Below are positions 41,047-49,663 of a stretch of 64,000 nucleotides of DNA, in pieces (the stretch's first letter is position 1; every line of letters starts with the position of its first letter). The notes beneath the pieces are model-generated. The model saw only the letters and a list, made by a program, of their open reading frames with translations. It ran no database searches and was not told the DNA's origin. A program made the translations under genes and the position numbers. Source of the DNA: Streptacidiphilus albus JL83 (GTDB taxonomy: Bacteria; Actinomycetota; Actinomycetes; Streptomycetales; Streptomycetaceae). The DNA is taken from NCBI RefSeq assembly GCF_000744705.1, contig NZ_JQML01000001.1, forward strand, positions 5,342,017 to 5,406,016, given 5' to 3'.

Positions 41047-42021
41047 CGGCTGCTCGGCCTGCGGGCCGAAGGTCGTGGACCTGGCCGGCGGTCGACCGAG
41101 AGCGTCCGCCACGTCGCACAGGGCGCCGACCACCGCGCTGACGACGGGCTCCGGCCCGGCCGCCCCGGTCCGTTGGAACACCGACACCGCCCGGTGGCCG
41201 ACCCCGGGCAGCGCCGCGACGGCGACCCGCCCCGGCGGGACGTCGGCAAGTGCCAGCCACGGGACGACGGCCGCGCCGAGCCCTGCCTCGACCAGGGCGA
41301 GCACGGCCGGGAACTCCATGCAGACGTGGTCGCGGCGAAGGGTCAGCGCGTGCTCGGCGGCGAGCCGGTCCAACGCCTGCCCGCAGGCCGACCCCGGCGG
41401 CGCGGCGATCCACGGCAGCTGCGCCAGGTCGGCCATGTTCCGCACCCGGGCGACCCAGCCCGGCGGCACCACGATGCGGTACTCGTCCTCCAGGACGGTC
41501 CGCACCGCGATCCCCGCGGTCCGGGTGCCCTCGGCGCCCGGAGCCACCCAGGCCGCCGTCATCGCCGCGTCCTGCTCGGTGATGACGGCGTCGACCGCTC
41601 CGGTCCGCAGCTCGCGAAGCGCCGCCGGGCCCTCGGTGTCGACCACCCGCAGCGCTATGTCCGGGTGGTCGGTGGCGAGTCGGGCGATGGCGGGGACCAC
41701 CAGGTGCCGCACGGCGGTCGGGAACGCGGCGACCACGACCCGGCCCGCGGTGCGTCCGGCGAGCGCGGCCAGTTCCCGGCGCGCCTCGGCGAGCTCGCCC
41801 TCGATCCGCTCCGCGCGGTGCGCGAGCAGCCGTCCCGCCGCGGTGAGTTCGACGCGGCGATGGGTCCGGTCGAGGAGCCGGACCCCGGTCTCGCGTTCCA
41901 GCTGGGCGATCTGCTGCGAGACCGCCGAAGGGGTGAGGTGGAGCAACTTCGCCGCCTCCATCACGCCGCCGCGCACGGCCACCGCGTGCAGCACCCGCAG
42001 CCTGCGCGGGTCGATGTCCAT
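41044..42021 (-). CDS. LysR-type transcriptional regulator
   Basis: A 325-residue regulator. HTH: LRVLHAVAVRGGVMEAAKLL, HLTPSAVSQQIAQLERETG. The effector domain has VVVAAFPTAVRHLVVPAIARL and ends in VGALCDVADALGRP. It is divergent from the cyclase gene at 42109 (gap 87 bp), its likely target. Downstream the TetR operator begins inside its stop codon, so read-through into the efflux unit may be blocked by TetR. Confidence 0.89.
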   Translation of the reverse strand: MDIDPRRLRVLHAVAVRGGVMEAAKLLHLTPSAVSQQIAQLERETGVRLLDRTHRRVELTAAGRLLAHRAERIEGELAEARRELAALAGRTAGRVVVAAFPTAVRHLVVPAIARLATDHPDIALRVVDTEGPAALRELRTGAVDAVITEQDAAMTAAWVAPGAEGTRTAGIAVRTVLEDEYRIVVPPGWVARVRNMADLAQLPWIAAPPGSACGQALDRLAAEHALTLRRDHVCMEFPAVLALVEAGLGAAVVPWLALADVPPGRVAVAALPGVGHRAVSVFQRTGAAGPEPVVSAVVGALCDVADALGRPPARSTTFGPQAEQP

Positions 42022-42108
42022 CCGTGAGGCCTCCGATTCACCCGGACTGTCGCGTTGCTTAAGAAACAATCGATTGAACTTCAGTCTGCCTTCATCAATG
42101 GTGGACGC

Positions 42109-43194
42109 ATGACATCCCGCAGCAACTCGTCCTCCGGACCGGTCCCCGACGCCCGGGTGCAGTTCGACGCGCAGGTCACCTTCCGCAACGGCGGCGGACT
42201 CCAGGTGCAGGGCTTCCGCCTGGACCTGGACCCGGCCCCGGGCTCGACCCCGGGCTCGACCCCGGACCCGGGCCACCAGGAGGTCGACGAGGCGGCCCTG
42301 GCCGCCCGCTTCGTGAGCGAGTTGGGCCTGCTGATGGTGGACACGGTGGCCTTGGACCGGGTCACCGTGATCAACGAACAGCACAAGGGCAGCGGCAGGG
42401 GGCGGCGGGCGCGCGGCTCGGCGGAGGGCGGCGTTCCCACCGCTCGGCGGCTGGTCGAGCTGAGCCACCGGATCCACGACGGCATGGTCACCTACCCGGG
42501 CCTGCCCGGCCCCCGGCTGAGCGACCACCTCTCCCGCGAGGCCTCGCACGGCCACTACGCGGAGGGCACCGAGTTCCAGATCGGCCACATCAGCATGGTC
42601 GCCAACACCGGCACCTACCTGGACACCCCGTTCCACCGCTTCGAGGACGGGGCCGACCTCTCCGGCATCGGGCTGGAGCGCCTGGCCGACCTGGACGGCG
42701 TCGTGGTCCGGGTCGGCCGCACGGGCGTGGACCCCGCCGATCCCGCTCGCGCGATCGGACCGCTGGTGCTCGCCCCCTACCAGGTCACCGGCCGCGCCGT
42801 GCTGGTCCACACCGGCTGGGACCGGCACTGGGGCACGGAGCAGTACGGCAGCGGACACCCGTACCTGACCCGGGCGGCGGCCGAATGGCTGGTGGCCCAG
42901 CGGCCGGCGCTGGTCGGCATCGACTCCCTCAACATCGACGACACCGCCGACGGCACGCGCCCCGCGCACACCCTCCTGCTGGAGGCCGGCATCCCCGTCG
43001 TCGAGCACCTGCGCGGCCTGGAGCAGCTCCCGGCCGAGGGCTTCCGCTTCCACGCCGCGCCTCCGCGCATCGCCGGCCTGGGCACCTTCCCGGTCCGCGC
43101 CTTCGCGGTGACCGACGCTGCGTCCGCGCCCGTGCCCGCGCCCGCGCCCGCGCCCGCGTCCGAGCCCGAGCCCGGTACGGACGACGTCCGATGA
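42109..43194 (+). CDS. Cyclase/kynurenine-formamidase-family hydrolase with extra N-terminal domain
   Basis: A 361-residue protein. From about residue 110 it is a cyclase-family metal hydrolase: VELSHRIHDGMVTYPGLPGP, ISMVANTGTYLDTPFHRF (metal motif; consensus HxGTHxDxPxH), LVHTGWDRHWG, LVGIDSLNIDD and a late VVEHLRGLEQL. The N-terminal 100 residues (VQFDAQVTFRNGGGLQVQGF, then VSELGLLMVDTVALDRVTVI) are not part of the usual enzyme and look like a small beta/alpha domain. The C-terminus is an Ala-Pro repeat. It overlaps the next gene by four bases. Confidence 0.82.
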   Translation: MTSRSNSSSGPVPDARVQFDAQVTFRNGGGLQVQGFRLDLDPAPGSTPGSTPDPGHQEVDEAALAARFVSELGLLMVDTVALDRVTVINEQHKGSGRGRRARGSAEGGVPTARRLVELSHRIHDGMVTYPGLPGPRLSDHLSREASHGHYAEGTEFQIGHISMVANTGTYLDTPFHRFEDGADLSGIGLERLADLDGVVVRVGRTGVDPADPARAIGPLVLAPYQVTGRAVLVHTGWDRHWGTEQYGSGHPYLTRAAAEWLVAQRPALVGIDSLNIDDTADGTRPAHTLLLEAGIPVVEHLRGLEQLPAEGFRFHAAPPRIAGLGTFPVRAFAVTDAASAPVPAPAPAPASEPEPGTDDVR

Positions 43195-43505
43195 GCCTGG
43201 CGGTCGCCCTGGCCGGCTGGGCTGCGGCGGGCGCACTGCTCGCGGCCTACGCGCTGGTCTCGATCGGCCGCCTGTCCGGCGCCGGACGCCCGTTCCAGGC
43301 GCTCAACCTGCTCGGGGCGGCGGGCCTGATGCTCAACTCCGCCGAGCACCGGGCCTGGCCGTCAGTGGCGCTCAACGGGATCTGGATCCTCATCGGCCTG
43401 GCCACCCTGACCGGCCTGGCGTCCGCCCGACGCAGGAACACCACCGCGATGGCGTCGCTGCGGGGGGAAGGGCAGGGGGACGGTTCGGCGCGCCTGCGGA
43501 GCTAG
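43191..43505 (+). CDS. Small membrane protein, CBU_0592-like
   Basis: A 104-residue protein with three hydrophobic segments (LAGWAAAGALLAAYALVSIG, ALNLLGAAGLMLNS, ALNGIWILIGLATLTGL). The NLLGAAGLMLNS ... NGIWILIG pattern fits the CBU_0592 family of unknown function. It is translationally coupled to the cyclase gene (ATGA). Confidence 0.75.
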   Translation: MSLAVALAGWAAAGALLAAYALVSIGRLSGAGRPFQALNLLGAAGLMLNSAEHRAWPSVALNGIWILIGLATLTGLASARRRNTTAMASLRGEGQGDGSARLRS

Positions 43506-43527
43506 GGCGCGCAGCAGGCGAGCAGCG

Positions 43528-43690
43528 GTGCAGAGACGGGCAGGCCCGGGCGTCCGCCCCGGCTGTCGCGGGCGGCGGCTGGCCAGGGAGCTCTCCAGCA
43601 CTGCCATGTCCCTGGACCACCACGTCCGCGACAAGGACGAGTTGCTGCTGCTGCTGCTGGAGGAGCACGCCCGGCGCACTCCCCGCCCCG
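43528..43690 (+). pseudogene. Remnant of a TetR-family regulator
   Basis: The plus-strand frame reads GRRLARELSSTAMSLDHHV and then RDKDELLLLLLEEHARR, the second half of a TetR HTH (family form: STAMSLYHHVRDKDELL). The start, most of the first helices and the whole ligand domain are missing, and the frame goes on into unrelated sequence. It is probably a decayed gene end. Confidence 0.55.
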
Positions 43691-43836
43691 AACTGCCCGT
43701 GGCACCCTCCAGCAGGCAGGCGTCCGACGACGCAGCCGCGCCGCCCGGAGCGGTCGGTCACCCGGACGGCGCGTCACATCACAGCAGGGCAGGGCATATC
43801 CGTACCGCCCGTGTCCTTCGCCCCCGGCGGCCGGCC

Positions 43837-45306
43837 CTAGTCGCGGCGCGGCTCGCGGCGCGGCTCGCGAGGCAGGAGCAGGACCGCGAACACGGCCAGC
43901 AGCATGATGCCGGCATTGGAGAGGAACGCGACCTGGTAGCCGTGGACCGCGGCGGCGACCGGGTCGGCGGTCCGGTCCGAGCGCGCGGCGAAGTCGGCGA
44001 TCGAGGTGAGCGCGGCGAGGCCGAGCGCACCGCCGATCTGACGTGAGGTGGTCATCAGTCCCGAGGCCACCCCGGCGTTCTTCGGGTCCACCCCGGCGGT
44101 CGCGGCGACGGTCACCGCCAGCAGCATGGAGCTGATGCCGAGGCCGGTGACCAGGGTCGGGCCGAGGACGTGCGGCAGGTAGGCGGAGTGCGTCGGTACG
44201 TAGGACATCCAGACCAGGCCGCCCGCCGCGATCAGGCCGCCGCCGGCGAGCAGTGGGTGCGGGCCGAGCCGGGAGAGCAGCGGGCGCGACAGCAGGGTCC
44301 CGACCACCAGCACGATCGTCATCGGCACCAGCGCCAGGCCGGACCGCAGCGCGCTGTAGCCGATGCACTGCTGCAGGTAGAGCGTGATCATCACGAGCGC
44401 GGCGGTCATGGTCGCGCCGAGGCAGAAGGTGATCGCGTTGCCGACGCCCAGCCGCCGGGAGCGGAAGAAGGACGGCGGCACCAGGGGACTGGCGCTGCCG
44501 GTCTCGACCAGGGCGAACAGGGCGAGCAGCACCGGAGCCGCGACGAGCGGTCCGAGCACCTGCGCCGAGCTCCAGCCGTCGATCGGCGCGCGGGTGAAGC
44601 CGAAGGTCAGGATGGCGGCGCCGAGTGTGGCCAGCAGGGCGCCGGGCAGGTCCAGCCGGCGTCCCCGCTCGGCATGCCGGGCGGTTCCGGGCAGGACCGG
44701 GCCGGAGGCGGCGAACAGCGCCGCGCCGATCGGCACGTTCACGAACAGCACCCAGCGCCAGTCGAGTTCGGCGGTGAGGACCCCGCCCAGGACGACGCCG
44801 ACCGCGGCGGCCGCCCCGCCGGCCAGGCTCCACAACGCCAGGGCCTTGGTCCGCCGACCGCCCTCGGCGTGGGTGGTGGAGATCAGGCTGAGGCTGGACG
44901 GGGCCAGGGCGGCGGCGCCCACGCCCTGGACCGCGCGGGCGGCGATCAGCAGCGCCCCGCCGGAGGCCAGGCCCCCGGCCAGGCTGGCCAGGGTGAAGAC
45001 GACCAGGCCGATGCGGAAGATCCGGCGGTGCCCGACCAGGTCGCCGACCCGGGCGGCGAACAGCAGCAGTCCGCCGAGTACGACCAGGTAGCTGTCGACC
45101 ACCCACTGCTGCTGCTCGGCGGAGAGCCTCAGGCTCTCGCGCATGGCCGGAAGGGCCACGGTCACGATGGTCGAATCGAGAACGATCATGAACTGGGCCA
45201 TGCAGGAGATGGCGACGATCGCGCCGAGGCGCAGCGCCCGGGCGGGCGGGGGAGCGGGATCGGGGGCGGTGACGGTGGTGCCGGGGACATCCCGGTTCTT
45301 GCGCAT
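43837..45306 (-). CDS. DHA2/EmrB-type MFS multidrug transporter
   Basis: A 489-residue transporter with about 14 membrane segments. FMIVLDSTIVTVALPAMRES is the classic first-helix motif, then ARVGDLVGHRRIFRIG (motif A), and VLGGVLTAELDWRWVLFVNV (motif C region). The C-terminus is a short Arg-rich repeat. The start ATG 45306 has ggagg ahead. It is divergent from a TetR gene with two palindromic operators between them, so it is very likely the repressor's target. Confidence 0.9.
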   Translation of the reverse strand: MRKNRDVPGTTVTAPDPAPPPARALRLGAIVAISCMAQFMIVLDSTIVTVALPAMRESLRLSAEQQQWVVDSYLVVLGGLLLFAARVGDLVGHRRIFRIGLVVFTLASLAGGLASGGALLIAARAVQGVGAAALAPSSLSLISTTHAEGGRRTKALALWSLAGGAAAAVGVVLGGVLTAELDWRWVLFVNVPIGAALFAASGPVLPGTARHAERGRRLDLPGALLATLGAAILTFGFTRAPIDGWSSAQVLGPLVAAPVLLALFALVETGSASPLVPPSFFRSRRLGVGNAITFCLGATMTAALVMITLYLQQCIGYSALRSGLALVPMTIVLVVGTLLSRPLLSRLGPHPLLAGGGLIAAGGLVWMSYVPTHSAYLPHVLGPTLVTGLGISSMLLAVTVAATAGVDPKNAGVASGLMTTSRQIGGALGLAALTSIADFAARSDRTADPVAAAVHGYQVAFLSNAGIMLLAVFAVLLLPREPRREPRRD

Positions 45307-45324
45307 GGTGGCCCTCCCCAAAAC

Positions 45325-45356
45325 GTGAACGACGTTCACAAGTGAACGGCGTTCAC
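45325..45356. promoter_or_regulatory. Twin palindromic TetR operators
   Basis: GTGAACGACGTTCAC (45325-45339) and GTGAACGGCGTTCAC (45342-45356) are two copies of one 15-bp palindrome, 17 bp centre to centre. They fill the divergent promoter between the MFS and TetR genes. Confidence 0.9.
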
Positions 45357-45417
45357 GTTAATGTTAGGATGGGGGCCTGTCAACCGAACTGGGCGGGCGA
45401 GAAGGAGCGGGTGCCGG

Positions 45418-46065
45418 ATGGTGTTGCGGCGGGCTGACGTCCTGGCGGGCGCGTTGGATCTGCTGGATGCGGAAGGGCTGGACGGGCTGACCATGCGCAA
45501 GCTCGGCGCGGCCCTGAATGTCCAGGGCGGAGCGCTCTACCGGCACTTCCCGAGCAAGGAGGCGCTGCTCGACGCCATGGCCGAGCAGCTGGTGGCGGGC
45601 GTCGGCGCGCCGCTGTCGCCGGATCTGTCGTGGTCCGAACAGTGCCGTGAACTGGCCGAGCGGATGCGCGCCGCCCTGTTGAGCCGCCGCGACGGCGCGC
45701 GCGTGGTGGCCGGGACCTATGTGTCCGCCCCGAACTCGATGACCGCGGGCGCGCGGGCGATCGAGGCCCTCTGTGCCGTGGGCTTCCCGCCGGACCAGGC
45801 CGGCTGGATCACCTTCGCCTGCTTCTACTACGTGCTCGGCCACACCATCGAGGAACAGGGCCAGGCCCGGCTCGACCCGGAAGACGACTGGCCCACCCGC
45901 CTGGCCGGCGCCGAACCCACGCTGGCAGAGCCGGTGGCCTCGGCGATGCGCGCCCTCGTGACGGCGGACCCGGCCGAGCGGTTCCGCTTCGGTCTGAACA
46001 TCTTCCTCGCGGGCGTGGTCCAGCAGTTGGCGGAGCTCGAAGCCTGCCGGACGGCGCAGGCGTAG
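45418..46065 (+). CDS. TetR-family repressor with TetR_C-type ligand domain
   Basis: A 215-residue regulator. HTH: RRADVLAGALDLLDAEGLDG, LTMRKLGAALNVQGGALYRH, FPSKEALLDAM. The C-terminal domain fits the tetracycline-repressor-type ligand domain (FACFYYVLGHTIEEQGQA, FRFGLNIFLAGV). It likely controls itself and the divergent MFS pump. The ATG at 45418 follows aaggag by about 10 bases; an upstream in-frame ATG at 45361 also exists. Confidence 0.9.
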   Translation: MVLRRADVLAGALDLLDAEGLDGLTMRKLGAALNVQGGALYRHFPSKEALLDAMAEQLVAGVGAPLSPDLSWSEQCRELAERMRAALLSRRDGARVVAGTYVSAPNSMTAGARAIEALCAVGFPPDQAGWITFACFYYVLGHTIEEQGQARLDPEDDWPTRLAGAEPTLAEPVASAMRALVTADPAERFRFGLNIFLAGVVQQLAELEACRTAQA

Positions 46066-46166
46066 CGCCGACCCGACCCGCCGGTGCGGCGGCCCGGCGG
46101 TGCCTTGACGCTCGGCGCAGAGAGTCATGCACTGGAAGGAGCACGAGAAAGAAAGGCGGGCACCTG

Positions 46167-46934
46167 ATGAGCACCATGCAGAGAACGCCGATGTTCGACG
46201 TCGAAGCGTTGCGTCGCGGAATCGAGGAGCGCGACGCTTCCACCATGCGCGGCCTGTACACGGACAACGCACAGCTGACCGTCGTGGACCAACGCGACCA
46301 GCCGAGCCACCCGCACGAGATCGCCGGAACCACCGCGATCGGCGAGTTCCTCGACGAGCTGTGCGGCCGGGACATGGAGCACCACCTGGAGCAGGTCGTC
46401 GTCTCCGCCGACGGCAGCCATGCGGCGTACCTGGAGCGATGCCGCTACCCGGACGGCACGAGGGTGCTGTCCACCTCGATGCTGGACCTGCGTGACGGAC
46501 GGATCACCGCGCAGACCAGCCTGCAGGCATGGGACGAGGAACCCGGTGCCGGGGAGGCGGCGGCAGCGCCGGCGGCCAGTACGGTCGAGCACCTGGACTT
46601 CGGCCGACCGGACGAGGTCCGTACCTTCCCGCACGGCCGGGCGGAGATCCTGAACCTGGGCGGCGGGGCGGTCGGCCGCCTGGTGCTCGAACCGGGCTGG
46701 CGCTGGTCCCAGGACGTGAAGCCGCTGGCGGGCACCGAGTGGTGCGAGGCGCCGCACTTCCAGTACCACGTGTCCGGAAGAATCCGCGTCCACATGGCCG
46801 ACGGGACCGAGTTCGACGTGCAGCCCGGCGATGTGACCGTGCTGCCCTCGGGCCACGACGCCTGGGTGATCGGCGACGAGCAGGCCGTGGCCGTGGACTG
46901 GCAGGGTGCGGTCCACTACGGCGAGAAGGCCTGA
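46167..46934 (+). CDS. SnoaL-like domain fused to a cupin domain
   Basis: A 255-residue two-domain protein. Residues 1-125 form an NTF2/SnoaL-like fold (FDVEALRRGIEERDASTMRG, LYTDNAQLTVVDQRDQP, STSMLDLRDGRITAQTS). Residues from about 140 form a cupin: RLVLEPGWRWSQDVKPLAG, FQYHVSGRIRVHMADGTEFD, VQPGDVTVLPSGHDAWVIGD. Each part often occurs alone; the fusion may bind and protect or isomerise a small molecule. No partner gene is close. Confidence 0.8.
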   Translation: MSTMQRTPMFDVEALRRGIEERDASTMRGLYTDNAQLTVVDQRDQPSHPHEIAGTTAIGEFLDELCGRDMEHHLEQVVVSADGSHAAYLERCRYPDGTRVLSTSMLDLRDGRITAQTSLQAWDEEPGAGEAAAAPAASTVEHLDFGRPDEVRTFPHGRAEILNLGGGAVGRLVLEPGWRWSQDVKPLAGTEWCEAPHFQYHVSGRIRVHMADGTEFDVQPGDVTVLPSGHDAWVIGDEQAVAVDWQGAVHYGEKA

Positions 46935-47271
46935 GCGGCCCTTGGACGACGGGCAGTTGATCTTCACCTCGACACCGGGGGCGAGAGTTCCCGTGCGTTC
47001 GGCGCCGACAGATCAGCGGCATCGTCGAGATCTTCAGCGGTGTCGGCCACGTCGTGGGGGGCCGAGTTCAGCGTCTCCCGAACCTGACCGACGCCTACGG
47101 CGGGAGCCGACGACCAGGCCGTGTGGACAACTCCTTGAGAACTCCTCTGCGGTAGGGCGCGCAGAGATCCTCCCACTGCCTGGCCGGCTTCCCCCCATCG
47201 GGCGACCACGGGCGACGACGCCTGCGAGGGGACAGCAGGGTCAGGCCCGGGCGAAGGCCGGCGGATGTACT
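46935..47271. other. Intergenic stretch, no supported gene
   Basis: About 337 bp. A 103-codon open frame on the minus strand (46964-47275) has no recognisable domain and a composition unlike a folded protein, so I do not call it. Confidence 0.45.
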
Positions 47272-47310
47272 GCAAGGGCCGCCACCCGGGTCACGGGTGG
47301 CGGCCCTTGC
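47272..47310. terminator. Terminator after the large secreted protein gene
   Basis: A perfect 17-bp stem (gcaagggccgccacccg and complement) with a 5-base loop, 20 bp after the stop codon at 47330 (minus strand). Confidence 0.85.
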
Positions 47311-47329
47311 TGGACGTACCGACGGCTGG

Positions 47330-48775
47330 TCAGTTCAGGCTGAGGAAAGCCGAATCGTCGCGCGGGTCGGTGTCGTACGGAGGACGCCGGTTGCCGATGC
47401 CCTCGCCCCACTGGATCTTGACGGATCCCTTGGCTCCGGCAATCACCGTGTTGACCCGGACGGTCAGGGTGAAGGTGTTGACCTCGCCCTTGACGAAGTA
47501 GGCGCCGGCCGAGCAGAGGTACGGACCGTGGGCGGTCACGGTCGGGTCGAAGCTACGGGACGGCTGGCAGTTGGCAGAGGAGCCGATGATGGTGGTGCCG
47601 GGTGGCGGTGTAACCAGGACGCCGGGGCTGCCCTCGCCGCCACTGTGGTCGTAGAGCGTCGCCGGGCCGTGGTCCACCAGGGAGAAGGTGAACTTGACCG
47701 TCTGCCCCTTCGCGGCCTTGGCCGTCCCCCCGGTCACGCCGAAGTCGTCCGTGTTGCGGGCCGAGATTGAGGCGACCTGGTAGTTGGCGCTGTCACCGTC
47801 GGCGGCCAGCAGCATGGCCGTGCCGGCCGGTGCGGTGGAAGGAACGCCTGCGGCCAGCACCTTGAGGCCGAGCTTGGCCCCGGTGCCCTGCTTCCAGGTG
47901 TGGCCGGGCAGGAGCCAGTAGTTGTCAGCGGTGTAGCCGAGCGGCTCCACCATGCTGTCGAGGTAGGTGTACAACGCCGTCTGGTCGACGTGCAGCCCGA
48001 CCGGGACCGCCAGTTCGGCCGTCTCGCCCACCTTCACCCAGCTGCTGATGGAGCAGATGGCGAGGTCGGTCAGATGCGGATACGCAGTGCCGGTGCCGTA
48101 GCGGCAGTTGGAGTAGTGCGTCGTGAAGTCCAGTCCGGCCGAGGGCATCAGGACGACCTGGACTCCGGCCGAGGGCCGAGTGCCGGCGTTGGTGAACTTG
48201 ATCGGCTCGGACAGGTTGGATCCGATGGCGACGTTGGTGTGGTTCACCATCGCGCCGAGGTCGAACTCCGGTCCACCGACGGTCACCGTCCCGCTTGAGC
48301 CGACGATGCGCACGCCGGCCGTGGCCCGGCCGCTGATCGTGTAGCTGCCGCTGGCGCCCTGCGGCGCGCCCTTGAGCGCGCTGAGGGTGATCTCACCCGA
48401 GGTGCCTATGCCGCCGCCGATCTGGGTCGGCTGGACTCCCTGGTCGCAGGTGGCGATCAGGCCCTTTGTGACGCAGCCGTCGCCGAAGGTCACATTGGCG
48501 ACCTTCGCCAGCCCTCGCGCGTCGATGGTCAGCGTGACGTCGGTGTCGTTCGGCAGCTTGGTGACATTGGAGTTGAGCGTGATGTTGGGCTGCGCCGTCA
48601 GCGCCGCACCCTTGGCCGGTGCCGGGGTCAGCGCGGTCGGGGTGGGCGCCTGGACGGTGAGCACGGGCTGAACGGGGGCCGCTGTGGCGGTGCCGATCCC
48701 GGTCAGCATGGCCGCGGTGCTGGTGATCGCGGCGACGGCGACGCCGAGCGTCCGCCGTGCTGGGTTATGTCCCAC
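47330..48775 (-). CDS. Large secreted beta-rich protein of unknown function
   Basis: A 481-residue exported protein. The signal peptide starts VGHNPARRTLGVAVAAITST and is cleaved near ATA/APV. The mature part is beta-rich, with CARDB/DUF11-like repeats (VTLTIDARGLAKVANVTFGD, SGEITLSALKGAPQG, PIKFTNAGTRPSAGVQVVLM, VKFTFSLVDHGPATLYDH). Four cysteines sit in spaced pairs. The GTG at 48775 was chosen because gaagga lies 6 bases ahead; a GTG at 48793 is also in frame. It may be a surface or matrix protein. It is the last intact gene before the accessory island. Confidence 0.78.
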   Translation of the reverse strand: MGHNPARRTLGVAVAAITSTAAMLTGIGTATAAPVQPVLTVQAPTPTALTPAPAKGAALTAQPNITLNSNVTKLPNDTDVTLTIDARGLAKVANVTFGDGCVTKGLIATCDQGVQPTQIGGGIGTSGEITLSALKGAPQGASGSYTISGRATAGVRIVGSSGTVTVGGPEFDLGAMVNHTNVAIGSNLSEPIKFTNAGTRPSAGVQVVLMPSAGLDFTTHYSNCRYGTGTAYPHLTDLAICSISSWVKVGETAELAVPVGLHVDQTALYTYLDSMVEPLGYTADNYWLLPGHTWKQGTGAKLGLKVLAAGVPSTAPAGTAMLLAADGDSANYQVASISARNTDDFGVTGGTAKAAKGQTVKFTFSLVDHGPATLYDHSGGEGSPGVLVTPPPGTTIIGSSANCQPSRSFDPTVTAHGPYLCSAGAYFVKGEVNTFTLTVRVNTVIAGAKGSVKIQWGEGIGNRRPPYDTDPRDDSAFLSLN

Positions 48776-48953
48776 TGAATGTCCTTCGGTCACAGGGATA
48801 GCACCGTGAACTCTAAGGACGTGTGCTGACATCCCCGTCATCATTTGGCCGGGACCTATCGGACAGACACCACCAGGGCCTTGCAAACGGCACGCTGCTC
48901 TCAGTCGACTCTTAACTTCAAGGGGACTTGGGCGGACGGCCGCGCCGCACGCG

Positions 48954-49310
48954 CTAGCCTCCCGGCTGAGGTGTCAACGCCTGGTGGAGGGCCGAGCTCG
49001 GCCCGAAGATGATCGCGGACATCATCATCGGCACATAGCTCTCGATCGGCACCTTGTCGGCGACGCCGAGGACGGAGACGCCCCAGCCCCATTGGAAGAC
49101 CGCCACCACCACGCCGTAGGAGGCGCCGATCGAGAGCAGGTTGAGCACGGCCGCCTTGACCGCGACGAGCATGCCGCGGAACACCGTGAGGATGATCAGG
49201 AAGGCCAGCCCGACCACCACCGCGATGATCAGCGGCAGCCGGGCACGGATGATGTCGGTGAAGTCGAACTGGGCGGCGGTGACGCCGGTCAGGTAGGACC
49301 GACTCGGCGC
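48954..49310 (-). pseudogene. Fragment of an MMPL/RND-type transporter
   Basis: The minus-strand frame reads YLTGVTAAQFDFTDIIRARL, LPLIIAVVVGLAFLIILTVF, RGMLVAVKAAVLNLLSIGAS, YGVVVAVFQWGWG, VPIESYVPMMM, the start of the second MMPL membrane bundle. After SAIIFG the family continues LSMDYEVFL, but here it breaks into GPSSALHQALTPQPGG and a stop. There is no start codon at the other end. It is an internal piece of about 115 residues from a protein of about 700. Confidence 0.75.
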
Positions 49311-49377
49311 GACGGGCCATGAACCAGGAGCACGTAGAGAGAAGAAGCGCAGAGCCGCCTAGGTAGCAAACTCGCGG

Positions 49378-49583
49378 GTCAGGGCCACATCAGGCAGTAG
49401 AGCTGGTGGCCGGCGTCGTGCAGCCGGTTGGCGAAGTCCTGCCACTCGTGCAGCTATTCGCGCGGGGAATGCGCTGATCTGCGACGATGCCGTGAACCCG
49501 CCGCCGGCCAGCGAGAATCGCCTTTCATGGCTTTCGCTGATCGGCGGCACTTTTCACGCCCAAGTGCCCTGAAAGTGCCCTGT
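49378..49583. repeat. Dispersed repeat, copy A
   Basis: The core (gggccacatcaggcagtaga to tcctgccactcgtgcagc, then tattcgcgcgg) is shared with copies B, C and D. On the minus strand the core codes for LHEWQDFANRLHDAGHQLYC then LMWP and stop. The right-hand part (gcgctgatctgcg ... ggcacttttc ... ending in the doublet gtgccctgaaagtgccct at 49564-49581) is shared with copy D. Confidence 0.85.
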
Positions 49584-49636
49584 GCGGTCAGGCGTTTCGC
49601 CGACGTGGCCGCCTAGGCTGACGCCATCCCAGCTAC

Positions 49637-49655
49637 CGTATTACGGCGTGATACG
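49637..49655. promoter_or_regulatory. Putative VapB operator, pair 1
   Basis: Inverted repeat CGTAT ... ATACG around tacggcgtg, 9 bp before the antitoxin start. The same ctaccgtA/TTACGnCGTnATAC sequence lies before antitoxin 2, so both pairs may respond to the same or cross-binding antitoxins. Confidence 0.55.
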
Positions 49656-49663
49656 ATTTGCCC

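Noticed and set aside
43128-43170. Repeated cccgcg units
   Set aside because: They code the Ala-Pro tail of the cyclase-family protein and look like simple low-complexity coding sequence.
46964-47275. A 103-codon minus-strand frame
   Set aside because: No domain, no convincing ribosome site, and no similarity to anything I know.
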